Below are positions 18,279-27,762 of a stretch of 64,000 nucleotides of DNA, piece by piece. This DNA comes from Clostridiales bacterium (GTDB taxonomy: Bacteria > Bacillota > Clostridia > Christensenellales > UBA1242). Made by a program: the position numbers and the translations under genes. The notes under the pieces were generated by a model that was not told where the DNA came from, made no database searches, and saw only the letters and a list, made by a program, of their open reading frames with translations. Numbering within the stretch: position 1 is the stretch's first letter; every line of letters starts with the position of its first letter. Location: contig SVHX01000006.1 of NCBI GenBank assembly GCA_015055665.1, forward strand, positions 1-64,000, written 5' to 3'.

Positions 18279-19415
18279 ATGAAATACTATAATGTCGAAG
18301 GAAACAAAAAGTCAATAAAAAAAGTATTTGCCATATATTATATATGTATGGCAGTATTTTGCGTATTGAGGGTGCTAGCGAGTGTAATTACTCTGCCTAT
18401 ATCTGATGCTCTCTATAACACATTATTTTCGCTAATAATTCAGATAGGCATATTATGTTTGCTCCCATTTGGCTTGTATATGTTGTTGCTTAAAGTAAAG
18501 CCTAGAGAGGCGTTGCAACATTGTAACGCGTTCCGAATTAACTGGGTAGTTATTCTGATTAGCGTTGTACTAGGAATATTGTGTTTTTTTATTAACATAG
18601 CTGTTTCCTCGTTATTTAACGGGATGTTAGCCTTTACTGGGTACGAATTCCCATCAGGTGGCGGAGAGTCGGATTATTCGGTAGGCAACTTCTTCCTGCA
18701 GATATTTCTTGTAGCTGTAATTCCGGCAATTGCCGAGGAATTCTTACATAGGGGGCTATTACTTCAGGGGATTAAACATATTGGATTTAAGAAAGCTATT
18801 ATAATCTCAAGCCTTATGTTTGCTCTTCTTCACTTTAATATTCAGCAAGTCTTCTATGCTTTCGTATTAGGCTTGATAATGGGATTTGTTTCTGTTGTTG
18901 CCAAGAATATTTGGCCAGCAGTTATTATTCACTTTGTCAACAATGCAATCTCGGTGTATATTGACTTCGCTTCTGCAAAGGGTTGGGTGTTTGGTAATGT
19001 ATTGGATCTGCTAGAGTCTTTCTTGATGAAGAACAATATATTCGTTATATTTGTAGTGATTAGTCTAGTAATGGTTGTTATAGTGTCGTTACTTTGTCTA
19101 TTTATATGGTTATTATATAGACAGGCGTTGGTGCGTAGAGTTCATAAAGCAATTGACAAGGCGTATGAGCAGATGGGCAGTGCGTTTGCATCTCCAATCA
19201 AGGTGAGTGATAGTCATGAGGTAATAGTTGACCTTATCGAGAGCAGTACGCTTATTGATCTTGAGGCTAAAGTCCTTGATAATCCAATCAATGCCGTTAT
19301 GCCTAAAGAAAAATCAAGGTATAAAGCCAGTTATATGGACATGGTGTTCTTGTGGGGCGGTGTAGTACTTGGTGCACTGGTTACCATATTTACGTATGTT
19401 TGGGGGTTGCTATAA
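18279..19415 (+). CDS. CPBP family intramembrane protease
   Basis: AIAEEFLHRGLLLQGI...FALLHFNIQQVFYAFVLGLIMGFV...HFVNNAISVY. Confidence 0.92.
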   Translation: MKYYNVEGNKKSIKKVFAIYYICMAVFCVLRVLASVITLPISDALYNTLFSLIIQIGILCLLPFGLYMLLLKVKPREALQHCNAFRINWVVILISVVLGILCFFINIAVSSLFNGMLAFTGYEFPSGGGESDYSVGNFFLQIFLVAVIPAIAEEFLHRGLLLQGIKHIGFKKAIIISSLMFALLHFNIQQVFYAFVLGLIMGFVSVVAKNIWPAVIIHFVNNAISVYIDFASAKGWVFGNVLDLLESFLMKNNIFVIFVVISLVMVVIVSLLCLFIWLLYRQALVRRVHKAIDKAYEQMGSAFASPIKVSDSHEVIVDLIESSTLIDLEAKVLDNPINAVMPKEKSRYKASYMDMVFLWGGVVLGALVTIFTYVWGLL

Positions 19416-19885
19416 TGAAGATTAATGTAGTTGTGGTGGGAACTCTCAAAGAAAAATACTGGATAGATGCGTGTAAGGAATACGAAAAGCGTATATCTAG
19501 ATTTCATACTCTTAATATTATTACAATAGACGAAGAGAAGTTGCCTAAGGTGGCAAGCGAGGCGGATATTTCTCGTTGTCTTGTCAAAGAAGGTAATAGG
19601 ATTGATAAGTATCTTAAGGGATACATTGTTGTGCTTGATGTTATGGGTAAGTCGGTCGACAGTCCTAAGCTTGCTAGTATTATCGAGAATTCTAGCCTAA
19701 ACTACGATCAGATAACCTTTGTTATTGGTGGTAGCTATGGACTATCAGAAATGATTAAGGATAAGGCGAACTTAAGATTAAGTTTCTCGCCTATGACGTT
19801 TCCTCATCAGTTATTTAGAGTAATGTTGCTCGAACAGATATACAGAGCTTCTACTATTAGCAACAATATTCTGTATCACAAGTAG
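19415..19885 (+). CDS. rlmH: 23S rRNA (pseudouridine1915-N3)-methyltransferase RlmH
   Basis: MKINVVVVGTLKEKYW...FVIGGSYGLSE...LRLSFSPMTFPHQLFRVMLLEQIYRA. Confidence 0.95.
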   Translation: MKINVVVVGTLKEKYWIDACKEYEKRISRFHTLNIITIDEEKLPKVASEADISRCLVKEGNRIDKYLKGYIVVLDVMGKSVDSPKLASIIENSSLNYDQITFVIGGSYGLSEMIKDKANLRLSFSPMTFPHQLFRVMLLEQIYRASTISNNILYHK

Positions 19886-19901
19886 ATGAAGGGGTATTAT
19901 T

Positions 19902-20393
19902 ATGACTGATGAAGAATATATGGCAATTGCTCTTAAAGAGGCCAGCAAAAGTCTAGCTAGTGAGGATGTGCCTGTCGGAGCTATTATTGTACGTGATGGC
20001 AAGATAATTGCTAAAGGCTATAATACTAGAGAAAAATATCAATTGACTACTGCTCATGCTGAGATAAATGCTATTAATGATGCTTGCAAACAAGTTGGTC
20101 GTTATAGGCTAGATGGTGCAATTATATATGTTACCAAAGAGCCATGCCTTATGTGTATGGGAACAATTCTGTCTGCGCATATTGCTAAGATTGTATATGG
20201 TGCTAGTGATTATAGGTTTGGCACTAGTCATCTTGCAGACAACAATAATTTCAATCACAAATGCGAGATTGTTGGCGGAGTTTTGGGGGATAAGTGTGAG
20301 GCTGAACTTAAAAAATTTTTCAAGAATTTAAGGGGTAAAAATGCAAGTACTAGAAAGGTTAAAGATACAACCAACGAAGAAGTCGGAAACTAA
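19902..20393 (+). CDS. tadA: tRNA adenosine(34) deaminase TadA
   Basis: EDVPVGAIIV...TAHAEINAI...TKEPCLMCMGTILSAHIAKIVYGA. Confidence 0.93.
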   Translation: MTDEEYMAIALKEASKSLASEDVPVGAIIVRDGKIIAKGYNTREKYQLTTAHAEINAINDACKQVGRYRLDGAIIYVTKEPCLMCMGTILSAHIAKIVYGASDYRFGTSHLADNNNFNHKCEIVGGVLGDKCEAELKKFFKNLRGKNASTRKVKDTTNEEVGN

Positions 20394-21213
20394 AGTACAA
20401 GCAATTATTGTGCGGGTGACACCATCTAAGAACTCTTACAATGGAGAGATTTTGGGGAGAAGTCTGGTGGACTGGGTGGCTTTTGCTTGCAACAAGCTAA
20501 ACAAAAAAGTTGTTGATTTTAGCCCCAAAAGTTCTTTGATAGAGTTGGCAAAAAACAATATTGATAGTTCTTATGATTATTCAATTATTTTAATGTCGAC
20601 CACACCACTACTAACTGCCGATACAATCGATTCGATTATTGAGTATGCGGTATACAAGGATGTCAACTTGTGTAAATTGCCTGTAGGGTATATTGTTAAG
20701 AATAGTTATATGCTGAGCGGTAATACTCTGGATATTGATAGCCTGTATTCGCAGAATTTGGAAGAATTCTTCCTTGTAGAATCCAAGAAGCAATATGTTG
20801 AAGCCGAGGAGATACTGCAGAGCAGGATTAATAGTTTCCATATGCGAAATGGTGTTGAGATCGAAAGACCTAAGAATACCTATATTGGCCCTGAGGTCGA
20901 TATCGAGCCGGGGGTAATTATTATGGTGGGTAATGTCCTCAAAGGTCATACAAAAATTGGTGCGGGTGTGATACTCAAAGAGAATAATGTGGTTAGTAAT
21001 AGTAAGATAGGTGCGGACTCTTGCGTTGCGGGGGCAAGCATTGAGGAATCTATCTTGGGCAGAGAGTGTTATGTGTCTAGCTATTCGACTATTAAGCATA
21101 GTATTGTCGGGGATAGATGTATAATTGGTGCGGGTTGTCATATTAGTAGATATAATTTGGCTGCAAGTTCCAAACTTAATGCAAACACTATATTGGGAGA
21201 AGATAACAAATGA
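20341..21213 (+). CDS. GlmU-like protein, short and degenerate (left-handed beta-helix)
   Basis: AEEILQSRINSFHMRNGVEIERPKNTYIGPEVDIEPGVIIMVGNVLKGHTKIGAG is GlmU-like; no GxGTRM nucleotidyltransferase motif; about 290 aa. Start uncertain (overlaps tadA). Confidence 0.75.
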   Translation: MQVLERLKIQPTKKSETKVQAIIVRVTPSKNSYNGEILGRSLVDWVAFACNKLNKKVVDFSPKSSLIELAKNNIDSSYDYSIILMSTTPLLTADTIDSIIEYAVYKDVNLCKLPVGYIVKNSYMLSGNTLDIDSLYSQNLEEFFLVESKKQYVEAEEILQSRINSFHMRNGVEIERPKNTYIGPEVDIEPGVIIMVGNVLKGHTKIGAGVILKENNVVSNSKIGADSCVAGASIEESILGRECYVSSYSTIKHSIVGDRCIIGAGCHISRYNLAASSKLNANTILGEDNK

Positions 21214-21764
21214 TAGCTATAATTGGACTTGGAAATCCAGGAAAAAATTATGAAAAAACCGTTCACAATCTAGGCTATATGGCACTAGATTATTTTGCCG
21301 ATAGACATAATTGCCAGTTCTCGAAATCCAAGTATTCGGGCAAGGTTGCAGAAGTTGTAATCGGTGGAGAGAAAGTTATTCTTATTAAGCCAGAAACTTA
21401 TATGAATCTTAGTGGTAAGAGCGTAGTAGAAGTAATGAATATGCATAAGCTTGATCCTAGCATGATTCTGGTACTATCTGATGATATTGATCTTAACTTT
21501 GGTGCAATTAGGGTAAGGTCTAAGGGCAGTGCAGGCACTCATAATGGATTAAGAGATATTGTAGGTAGGATTGGCGAAGGGTTTCCTCGTATAAGAATTG
21601 GTGCTGGCAGACCAGAAAGTGGCGATCTTGCAAGCTATGTGCTTAGTAGGATAAGCGATAATCGTTTGCAAGAACTTGATGTCACAATGGATAAGGTTGC
21701 AAATATAATAGAGTTATTTGTTAAGAATAAGACTGTCGAAGGGATTGACGTAAATAGGGTATAG
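21210..21764 (+). CDS. pth: peptidyl-tRNA hydrolase
   Basis: IIGLGNPGKNYEKTVHNLGYMALD...PETYMNLSGKSV...SAGTHNGLRDI. Confidence 0.96.
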   Translation: MIAIIGLGNPGKNYEKTVHNLGYMALDYFADRHNCQFSKSKYSGKVAEVVIGGEKVILIKPETYMNLSGKSVVEVMNMHKLDPSMILVLSDDIDLNFGAIRVRSKGSAGTHNGLRDIVGRIGEGFPRIRIGAGRPESGDLASYVLSRISDNRLQELDVTMDKVANIIELFVKNKTVEGIDVNRV

Positions 21765-21767
21765 ATA

Positions 21768-24700
21768 GTGTTTAGCAAATTTATAAGAGGTGGCAATTTC
21801 GAATTGCTTAAGAGCTCAATAGAAGAGGGAATTAACACAAGTGTGTTTGGTCTTAACCTCGGAGAAAAATTAGCACTAGTTGGGGATAGTGCGTTTCTTT
21901 TTTATGTTGTTGAGAGCGAAGATAATGCTGCTACTGTTATTGAGAAACTGCAGGGGATGGGTAGAGCTCCAAGATTCATGGGTAATGTGCTAGATCCTCT
22001 AGATAGTGATTTCGAGTCTAGTATAGACGAGTCTACAATACTTAGAGATATTGTATCGGGTAAGTGCGATACGCTTGTTATAACTCCTGTAATTATTGCT
22101 AGTAGATTTCCAGACAAATCTCGTTTGGCATCTATTCAAGTATCTGTTGGAGATACTATGGAGATGTCAAATATAGGTAAGTTGTTATCTGGGTACGGAT
22201 ATCGCAGAGTGGATATTGTATCAAGTATGGGCGAATATGCTCTAAGGGGAGATGTTCTTGACGTCTATCCGCTAGGTGGAGAACCGATAAGAATAATGAC
22301 AGACTTTGATGTGGTAGAAAGTATTCGAAAGTACAACCTTGTAACTCTTCTGACATCAGAAGCTATCAACTCGTGTGAGATTCTTAGTGGCAATCTTATT
22401 AATGTTAGTGGTGCTGATATCGAGGATGTTTATGCCGAGCGTAAGATCAAGCATGATGATCTGTATCACGACCTTATATCGGGCGAAAAAAATGACCCGA
22501 GATTAATTGTATTTGACAAAGGATATAAGTCAACTATTTTTGATTACGCGGATGATGCTGTAATTGTCTTTGATGGGGCTAAAGGTATATACGACAAATT
22601 AGAAAAATATATATCAGAGTACAATGCTAGATTAGAAGATAGTTCTTTGCGAAAAATAGCAACTATGCAAAGTGTCAAAAATTGCCTAAACTTTCCTAAT
22701 AATCACACTTTGGTCGCCTTCCATTATATTAATCAGAATAATAGGATATTTGCTCCCAAGAAGGTCTTTAATATAAGGACGTTGCCGGCGGTTAATTATA
22801 CTGGTAATTCTAGTGTGCTAAGGCTGGATATAGATAATTTCTTGAGTAATGGGTATACAGTTATTTTGTGTGCGGGTAGTAACGAAAATACTAATAGGCT
22901 TACTTCTCAATTGGGTGATCTTGCTAGCAAGGCAAGAGTTTCTGGAAGAATATCTCAGTGCGACAAGGGGCTCAATATTGTTTCGCGAAAGTATCCGCTA
23001 GATATTATTCTGCCTGAAGAGAAGTTAGCGGTAATATCTGACACAAGTTTGTTTGGCAGACCTAGAAAGATTATCGGAGCTAGCAACGCTCTATCGTTCC
23101 TTGATGGTCAAGTCCCTGAAGAAAATGATTATGTTGTTCACAACACACATGGAATAGGTAGGTGTCTGGGGGTTAAAACATTAACGCTTGGACAAGCTCC
23201 GAGAGATTATGTTGTTATTGAGTACAAGAACAGTGATAAGGTATATCTGCCTGTTGAGAACATGAATCAAATAAGCAAATACGTCGGCTCGGACAAAGCA
23301 CCTACAATTAACAAGCTTGGCGGAACGGAATTTGCCAAGACTAAAGAGCGAGTGAAGTCGGCCGTCAAGAAGATGGCTTTTGACTTGGTTGCACTTTATC
23401 GTGAGCGTATGAACAAAGAAGGATTTAAATATAGTGCAGATGACGAAATGCAGATTGACTTCGAGCGAAGTTTTGGGTTTGACGAAACGGTAGATCAGCT
23501 TAAGGCTATTAATGATTGCAAGTCGGATATGGAATCGGGCAAGGTAATGGATAGGCTGGTTTGTGGAGATGTCGGATTTGGTAAGACTGAGGTTGCTTTG
23601 CGTATAGCATTTAAGACAATCCTTGGTGGCAAGCAAGTGGCACTTATGTGTCCGACTACAATACTTAGTGAGCAACATTTCAATACGGCTAAGGCTAGGA
23701 TGTCGAGCTTTGGCGTTAAGATTGCTGTACTTAATAGATTATGTTCGTCACAAGATGAGGCAAGAATTAAGAAGGACTTCAGTGATGGTAAGATAGATAT
23801 GTTGTGCGGAACACACAAATTATTATCGAGTGATATTAATTACAATAATTTGGGACTTCTTGTTCTTGATGAGGAGCAGAAGTTTGGTGTTTCGGATAAA
23901 GAAAAAATTAAGAATTTTAAGAAAAATATTAATGTGCTTACTCTTAGTGCAACGCCAATTCCTCGTACTCTTAATATGTCTTTGATGGGGGTAAGGGATA
24001 TATCTGTAATCGAAACTCCGCCAGTGGAGAGGCTACCTAGTGATGTTCAGGTAGTGGAATATAACGAGCATATCATAAGATCTGCAATTGCACGAGAATT
24101 AGAGCGAAATGGACAAGTGCTAGTTATCTATAACAAGGTAGAGAAGATATACAACTTTGCTTCGCGAATCAAGATGTTGTCACCAGAAGATGCAACCATT
24201 TCAGTTGCTCATGGACAGATGGATAAGAAAGAACTGGAGAAAGAGATATTTAACTTGTATAACGGCAAGACGCAGGTGCTTGTTGCAACAACGCTTATCG
24301 AAAATGGCGTAGATCTTCCTAATGCTAATACGTTAATTGTTATTAATGCTGATATGTTGGGTCTATCTCAGCTATACCAGTTAAAAGGTCGTATCGGAAG
24401 GTCGGATAAATATTCTTATGCTTATTTCACTTTTGACAATCGCAAAGAGTTAAATGAAAATGCTTATAAAAGATTGCAAGCAATCAAAGAATTTAGTCAG
24501 ATGGGTAGTGGCTTTAAGATTGCAATGCGAGATCTTGAGATAAGGGGAGCTGGTAGTCTGCTTGGTGCAGAGCAAAGCGGACATATCGAGAAGATTGGAT
24601 ACAATATGTATGTGGATCTTATCTCTGAGAGTGTTAGCGAGATCAAGGGCGAGAAGGTGACTGCTCGAACTGATATCAAGGTAGAAACTATGTTACCTGC

Positions 24701-25103
24701 GTTCTTGCCACATGATCTCGAGCCTAGTACAAGTAGAAGGATGGCTATATACCGAGAGATTTCTAATATCGAAACTGAAGAGACTGCAACTCAGTATAAG
24801 GATAAGATAATTGAAATATATGGCTATATTCCTCAGGAACTTGACAATCTAATTGAGATAGCTTGGATGAAGAACTATCTTAGTAAATTGGGCGTTGTAA
24901 GGCTTGTGGCGGGTAAGACAAGCAAAATATATCTAGAGTCTAGAGAATTTCTTAACGCTAATATTACAAAGGCGGTGGCGGAATACGGAGATAGTGCAAG
25001 TATCGAGGTTTCGACTATCCCTTGTGTTGTATTAACAATATCTTCTGGAGAGCAAATACTAGACGGCATTGCAAAATTTGTGAGATTATTGGGAGATTTT
25101 TGA
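21768..25103 (+). CDS. mfd: transcription-repair coupling factor Mfd
   Basis: 1111 aa; VCGDVGFGKTEVALRIAF, DEEQKFGV, LSATPIPRTLNMSLMGVRDISVIETPP, LKGRIGRSDKYSYAY. GTG start. Confidence 0.97.
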   Translation: MFSKFIRGGNFELLKSSIEEGINTSVFGLNLGEKLALVGDSAFLFYVVESEDNAATVIEKLQGMGRAPRFMGNVLDPLDSDFESSIDESTILRDIVSGKCDTLVITPVIIASRFPDKSRLASIQVSVGDTMEMSNIGKLLSGYGYRRVDIVSSMGEYALRGDVLDVYPLGGEPIRIMTDFDVVESIRKYNLVTLLTSEAINSCEILSGNLINVSGADIEDVYAERKIKHDDLYHDLISGEKNDPRLIVFDKGYKSTIFDYADDAVIVFDGAKGIYDKLEKYISEYNARLEDSSLRKIATMQSVKNCLNFPNNHTLVAFHYINQNNRIFAPKKVFNIRTLPAVNYTGNSSVLRLDIDNFLSNGYTVILCAGSNENTNRLTSQLGDLASKARVSGRISQCDKGLNIVSRKYPLDIILPEEKLAVISDTSLFGRPRKIIGASNALSFLDGQVPEENDYVVHNTHGIGRCLGVKTLTLGQAPRDYVVIEYKNSDKVYLPVENMNQISKYVGSDKAPTINKLGGTEFAKTKERVKSAVKKMAFDLVALYRERMNKEGFKYSADDEMQIDFERSFGFDETVDQLKAINDCKSDMESGKVMDRLVCGDVGFGKTEVALRIAFKTILGGKQVALMCPTTILSEQHFNTAKARMSSFGVKIAVLNRLCSSQDEARIKKDFSDGKIDMLCGTHKLLSSDINYNNLGLLVLDEEQKFGVSDKEKIKNFKKNINVLTLSATPIPRTLNMSLMGVRDISVIETPPVERLPSDVQVVEYNEHIIRSAIARELERNGQVLVIYNKVEKIYNFASRIKMLSPEDATISVAHGQMDKKELEKEIFNLYNGKTQVLVATTLIENGVDLPNANTLIVINADMLGLSQLYQLKGRIGRSDKYSYAYFTFDNRKELNENAYKRLQAIKEFSQMGSGFKIAMRDLEIRGAGSLLGAEQSGHIEKIGYNMYVDLISESVSEIKGEKVTARTDIKVETMLPAFLPHDLEPSTSRRMAIYREISNIETEETATQYKDKIIEIYGYIPQELDNLIEIAWMKNYLSKLGVVRLVAGKTSKIYLESREFLNANITKAVAEYGDSASIEVSTIPCVVLTISSGEQILDGIAKFVRLLGDF

Positions 25104-25174
25104 TAATTTTATTTGCAATTTGGATATTATTATAGTACAATAGATAAGTACAATTATATTTGAGAGGCTTTATT

Positions 25175-26887
25175 GTGAAAAAATTTACTAAAAAAATATT
25201 GACTGTAGCATGTGCATTAGCAATGTGCATTATATGTTTGACTGGCTGTAGCTGGCTTAAGGTAGACAATTATAAGTATTATTACGAAACTGTTGTTGTT
25301 TCTGTAGATAAGAAGAATTTCTATAAGAAAGATCTTGTAGAAGCATTTAATAATTACGGTTACCAATACTACGAATCTTATGGATATACTCTTGAGGACT
25401 CGGTTAATCAGACAATCAATACAATGGTTGATAGATGGTTGTTGCTAGATAGTATTATTACTAGTGGCAAATATGAGATTTCTCCTGAGGAAGAGCTAGA
25501 GATTAAGGCTCAGGCATTTGATTATATGCAAGATTCGATCTTCACCTTCGAAACACAGGTTAGAGAAGAGTGGGAGCTAATGGCCGAAACTGAAGAAAGC
25601 GAGGAAGAGAAGAAATCTCTTAGAGTTGAGGAAGAGGTTTATGAGCCATCAACTTATTACGAAGATGGTATGGTAATTAGAGCTGGTCATGTTCATGATG
25701 ATAACGAAACTTTCTTGGATGGAACTATTGCTAAGGATTCGCACTTCACTAAGGATAGACAGGTGATTACTGATCCTAAAGTTTCTAACGAAGCTTGGGC
25801 TAGATATATTACTAGTCTTCAGAAGGCTGCAGAAGGCGAGGGTAGAAGTACTACCGAGGCTGACGTTCTTAGATTTGAGGAAGATAGATTAATCGAACTT
25901 CTTACTAATAACTTGTATCTTGAGAAGTACGAACACGATTTCTTTAACAACCTAGAGGTTGACACTAGCAAGATTGTAGAATATTACAAGAAACAATACA
26001 AGGCTCAGAAGGATAGATTCCTATCTGACGAGAGCTTGTATCATACTGCTATGAAGGATGCTGCTAAGAATTATATTTATTTCCATCCAAATAGTGGTAA
26101 TGAGTATGTTAATGTTAAGCATATCCTAATTAAATTTAGTGATGCTCAGACGCAAGCATTGACTGCTCTTGAGAAAGAGAAAGAGAACGGCTCAATTACT
26201 GAGGCTGCTTACAATGCAAAAAAGCGTAATATTGTTAACCAGACAACTTCTACATTTGAAATGGATGGAGAAACTAAGACTTGGAACGCAATCGTATCTA
26301 CTGATGATCAGACGTCTGTATATGAGTATGTTCAGTCCAAGGTAACTGGTGCGACTCTTAAAGAAAGATGTGCACAGTTTAATGAGCTTATGTATATCTT
26401 CAATGATGACGAAGGTAGCATGAATAGTGAATTTGATTATGTTGTTAATCTAGATACATCTGTAGCAGATCAAATGGTTAAGCCTTTCGCTAATGGTGTT
26501 AGAGCATTGGATAAGAGTTCTAATGGCGAGCAAAGTGAGTGGTTAAATGATACCAAGGGCGGCGAAGGTGCAGGATCAATGGACTATATTGTTAGCGAAT
26601 ATGGTATACACATTATATTCCATGCTGGCAATGCCGTTAATCTTGTAGATGAAAATAATATTGATAATATTGCAGATGAGGAGATCTTGAGATTGTTGTG
26701 TACTACAATGACTACTCCAGAGTCTAATAAATCAATATTTAATCTAATATATGATACTCTTAAGCTTGAGGAAAATGCTTATAATGTAAAATCTCAAGGA
26801 GATATTAATACTATTAGGACTGAGCTTGCTAGCAAGGGTATCAAGATTAAGATCTACGAAGACAATATCAAGGATCTATGGAAGTAA
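25175..26887 (+). CDS. PrsA/SurA-like foldase lipoprotein (divergent parvulin)
   Basis: Lipobox LTGC; N-terminal SurA_N-like region; VKHILIKF ... EYGIHIIFHAGN parvulin hallmarks. GTG start. Confidence 0.7.
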   Translation: MKKFTKKILTVACALAMCIICLTGCSWLKVDNYKYYYETVVVSVDKKNFYKKDLVEAFNNYGYQYYESYGYTLEDSVNQTINTMVDRWLLLDSIITSGKYEISPEEELEIKAQAFDYMQDSIFTFETQVREEWELMAETEESEEEKKSLRVEEEVYEPSTYYEDGMVIRAGHVHDDNETFLDGTIAKDSHFTKDRQVITDPKVSNEAWARYITSLQKAAEGEGRSTTEADVLRFEEDRLIELLTNNLYLEKYEHDFFNNLEVDTSKIVEYYKKQYKAQKDRFLSDESLYHTAMKDAAKNYIYFHPNSGNEYVNVKHILIKFSDAQTQALTALEKEKENGSITEAAYNAKKRNIVNQTTSTFEMDGETKTWNAIVSTDDQTSVYEYVQSKVTGATLKERCAQFNELMYIFNDDEGSMNSEFDYVVNLDTSVADQMVKPFANGVRALDKSSNGEQSEWLNDTKGGEGAGSMDYIVSEYGIHIIFHAGNAVNLVDENNIDNIADEEILRLLCTTMTTPESNKSIFNLIYDTLKLEENAYNVKSQGDINTIRTELASKGIKIKIYEDNIKDLWK

Positions 26888-26900
26888 TTACAAGCTAAAG

Positions 26901-26925
26901 AAAGTTCACATCTAATGTGAACTTT
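26901..26925 (+). terminator. Rho-independent terminator
   Basis: AAAGTTCACAT cta ATGTGAACTTT followed by TT. Confidence 0.75.
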
Positions 26926-26969
26926 TTGCATTAAAGAACTAAAATAAAAAATAAAACGGGAATAATTAA

Positions 26970-27701
26970 GTGACTAAACATAATTTCGATATTAACTATC
27001 ACGCAAAAGTTGTGTCGAGGGTTGTTAATGGTATTAGCAACCTATTCTTTGTTTATTGTATGATAATTATGCTTGCTTTGATATTATTCTCCTCTGCTAC
27101 TTTAGAGTGTACTGTTGTGGGGGAGAGCATGATTCCTACCTACAATGCAGACACTCACAAGGGTTCGGATTATGTGTATGTTAATAAGTATGTGGATGAC
27201 TATCAATATAGCGATATAATAGTTATTGATATTGGCGAAACAGATCCAATTATTAAGCGTGTAATTGGCTTGGGTGGAGATGTAATTGATATAGTAAAAC
27301 TTGATAAAGTTGGATACAGGTTAGAAATTAATGGCGAGATTATCGAGGAAGATTATATAGAGTACAAGTTTTATGATACTGTGGACGGGAGGAAAGTTCC
27401 ATTGCATCTAACAGAGCAAAATGGTATTTACAAGTCCTACGAGGCTTTTAACACATTACGTTCTACTCATAGCGAATTGTTTGTTAATGGTAAGCTTGTA
27501 GTTCCAGAAGGGCATATATTTGCTCTGGGGGATAATAGGCACGTTAGTCGGGATAGTACTTATTATGGTACATTTGCAAGTGAGAATATATTGGGTGTTG
27601 TAGAGAGTTCTCGAAATGCGGACGATAGCGAGTTCTGGTTTTATGTAGAGTATATTCTTGAAGGCAAATTTGTATATACTATAAAAAATTGTTTGTACTG
27701 A
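26970..27701 (+). CDS. signal peptidase I
   Basis: VVGESMIPTYN (Ser), IIKRVIGLGGDVI (Lys), GHIFALGDNRHVSRDSTYYG. GTG start. Confidence 0.9.
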   Translation: MTKHNFDINYHAKVVSRVVNGISNLFFVYCMIIMLALILFSSATLECTVVGESMIPTYNADTHKGSDYVYVNKYVDDYQYSDIIVIDIGETDPIIKRVIGLGGDVIDIVKLDKVGYRLEINGEIIEEDYIEYKFYDTVDGRKVPLHLTEQNGIYKSYEAFNTLRSTHSELFVNGKLVVPEGHIFALGDNRHVSRDSTYYGTFASENILGVVESSRNADDSEFWFYVEYILEGKFVYTIKNCLY

Positions 27702-27762
27702 TTAAATATTTGTAAGAAATGATAATTTGTAGTAAACTATAAATACCTAAGTTGTTAGGAGG

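Noticed and set aside
20611-21141. 176 aa minus-strand ORF
   Set aside because: Antisense shadow of the GlmU-like gene, no RBS or family resemblance.
23181-23678. 165 aa minus-strand ORF
   Set aside because: Lies antisense inside mfd.
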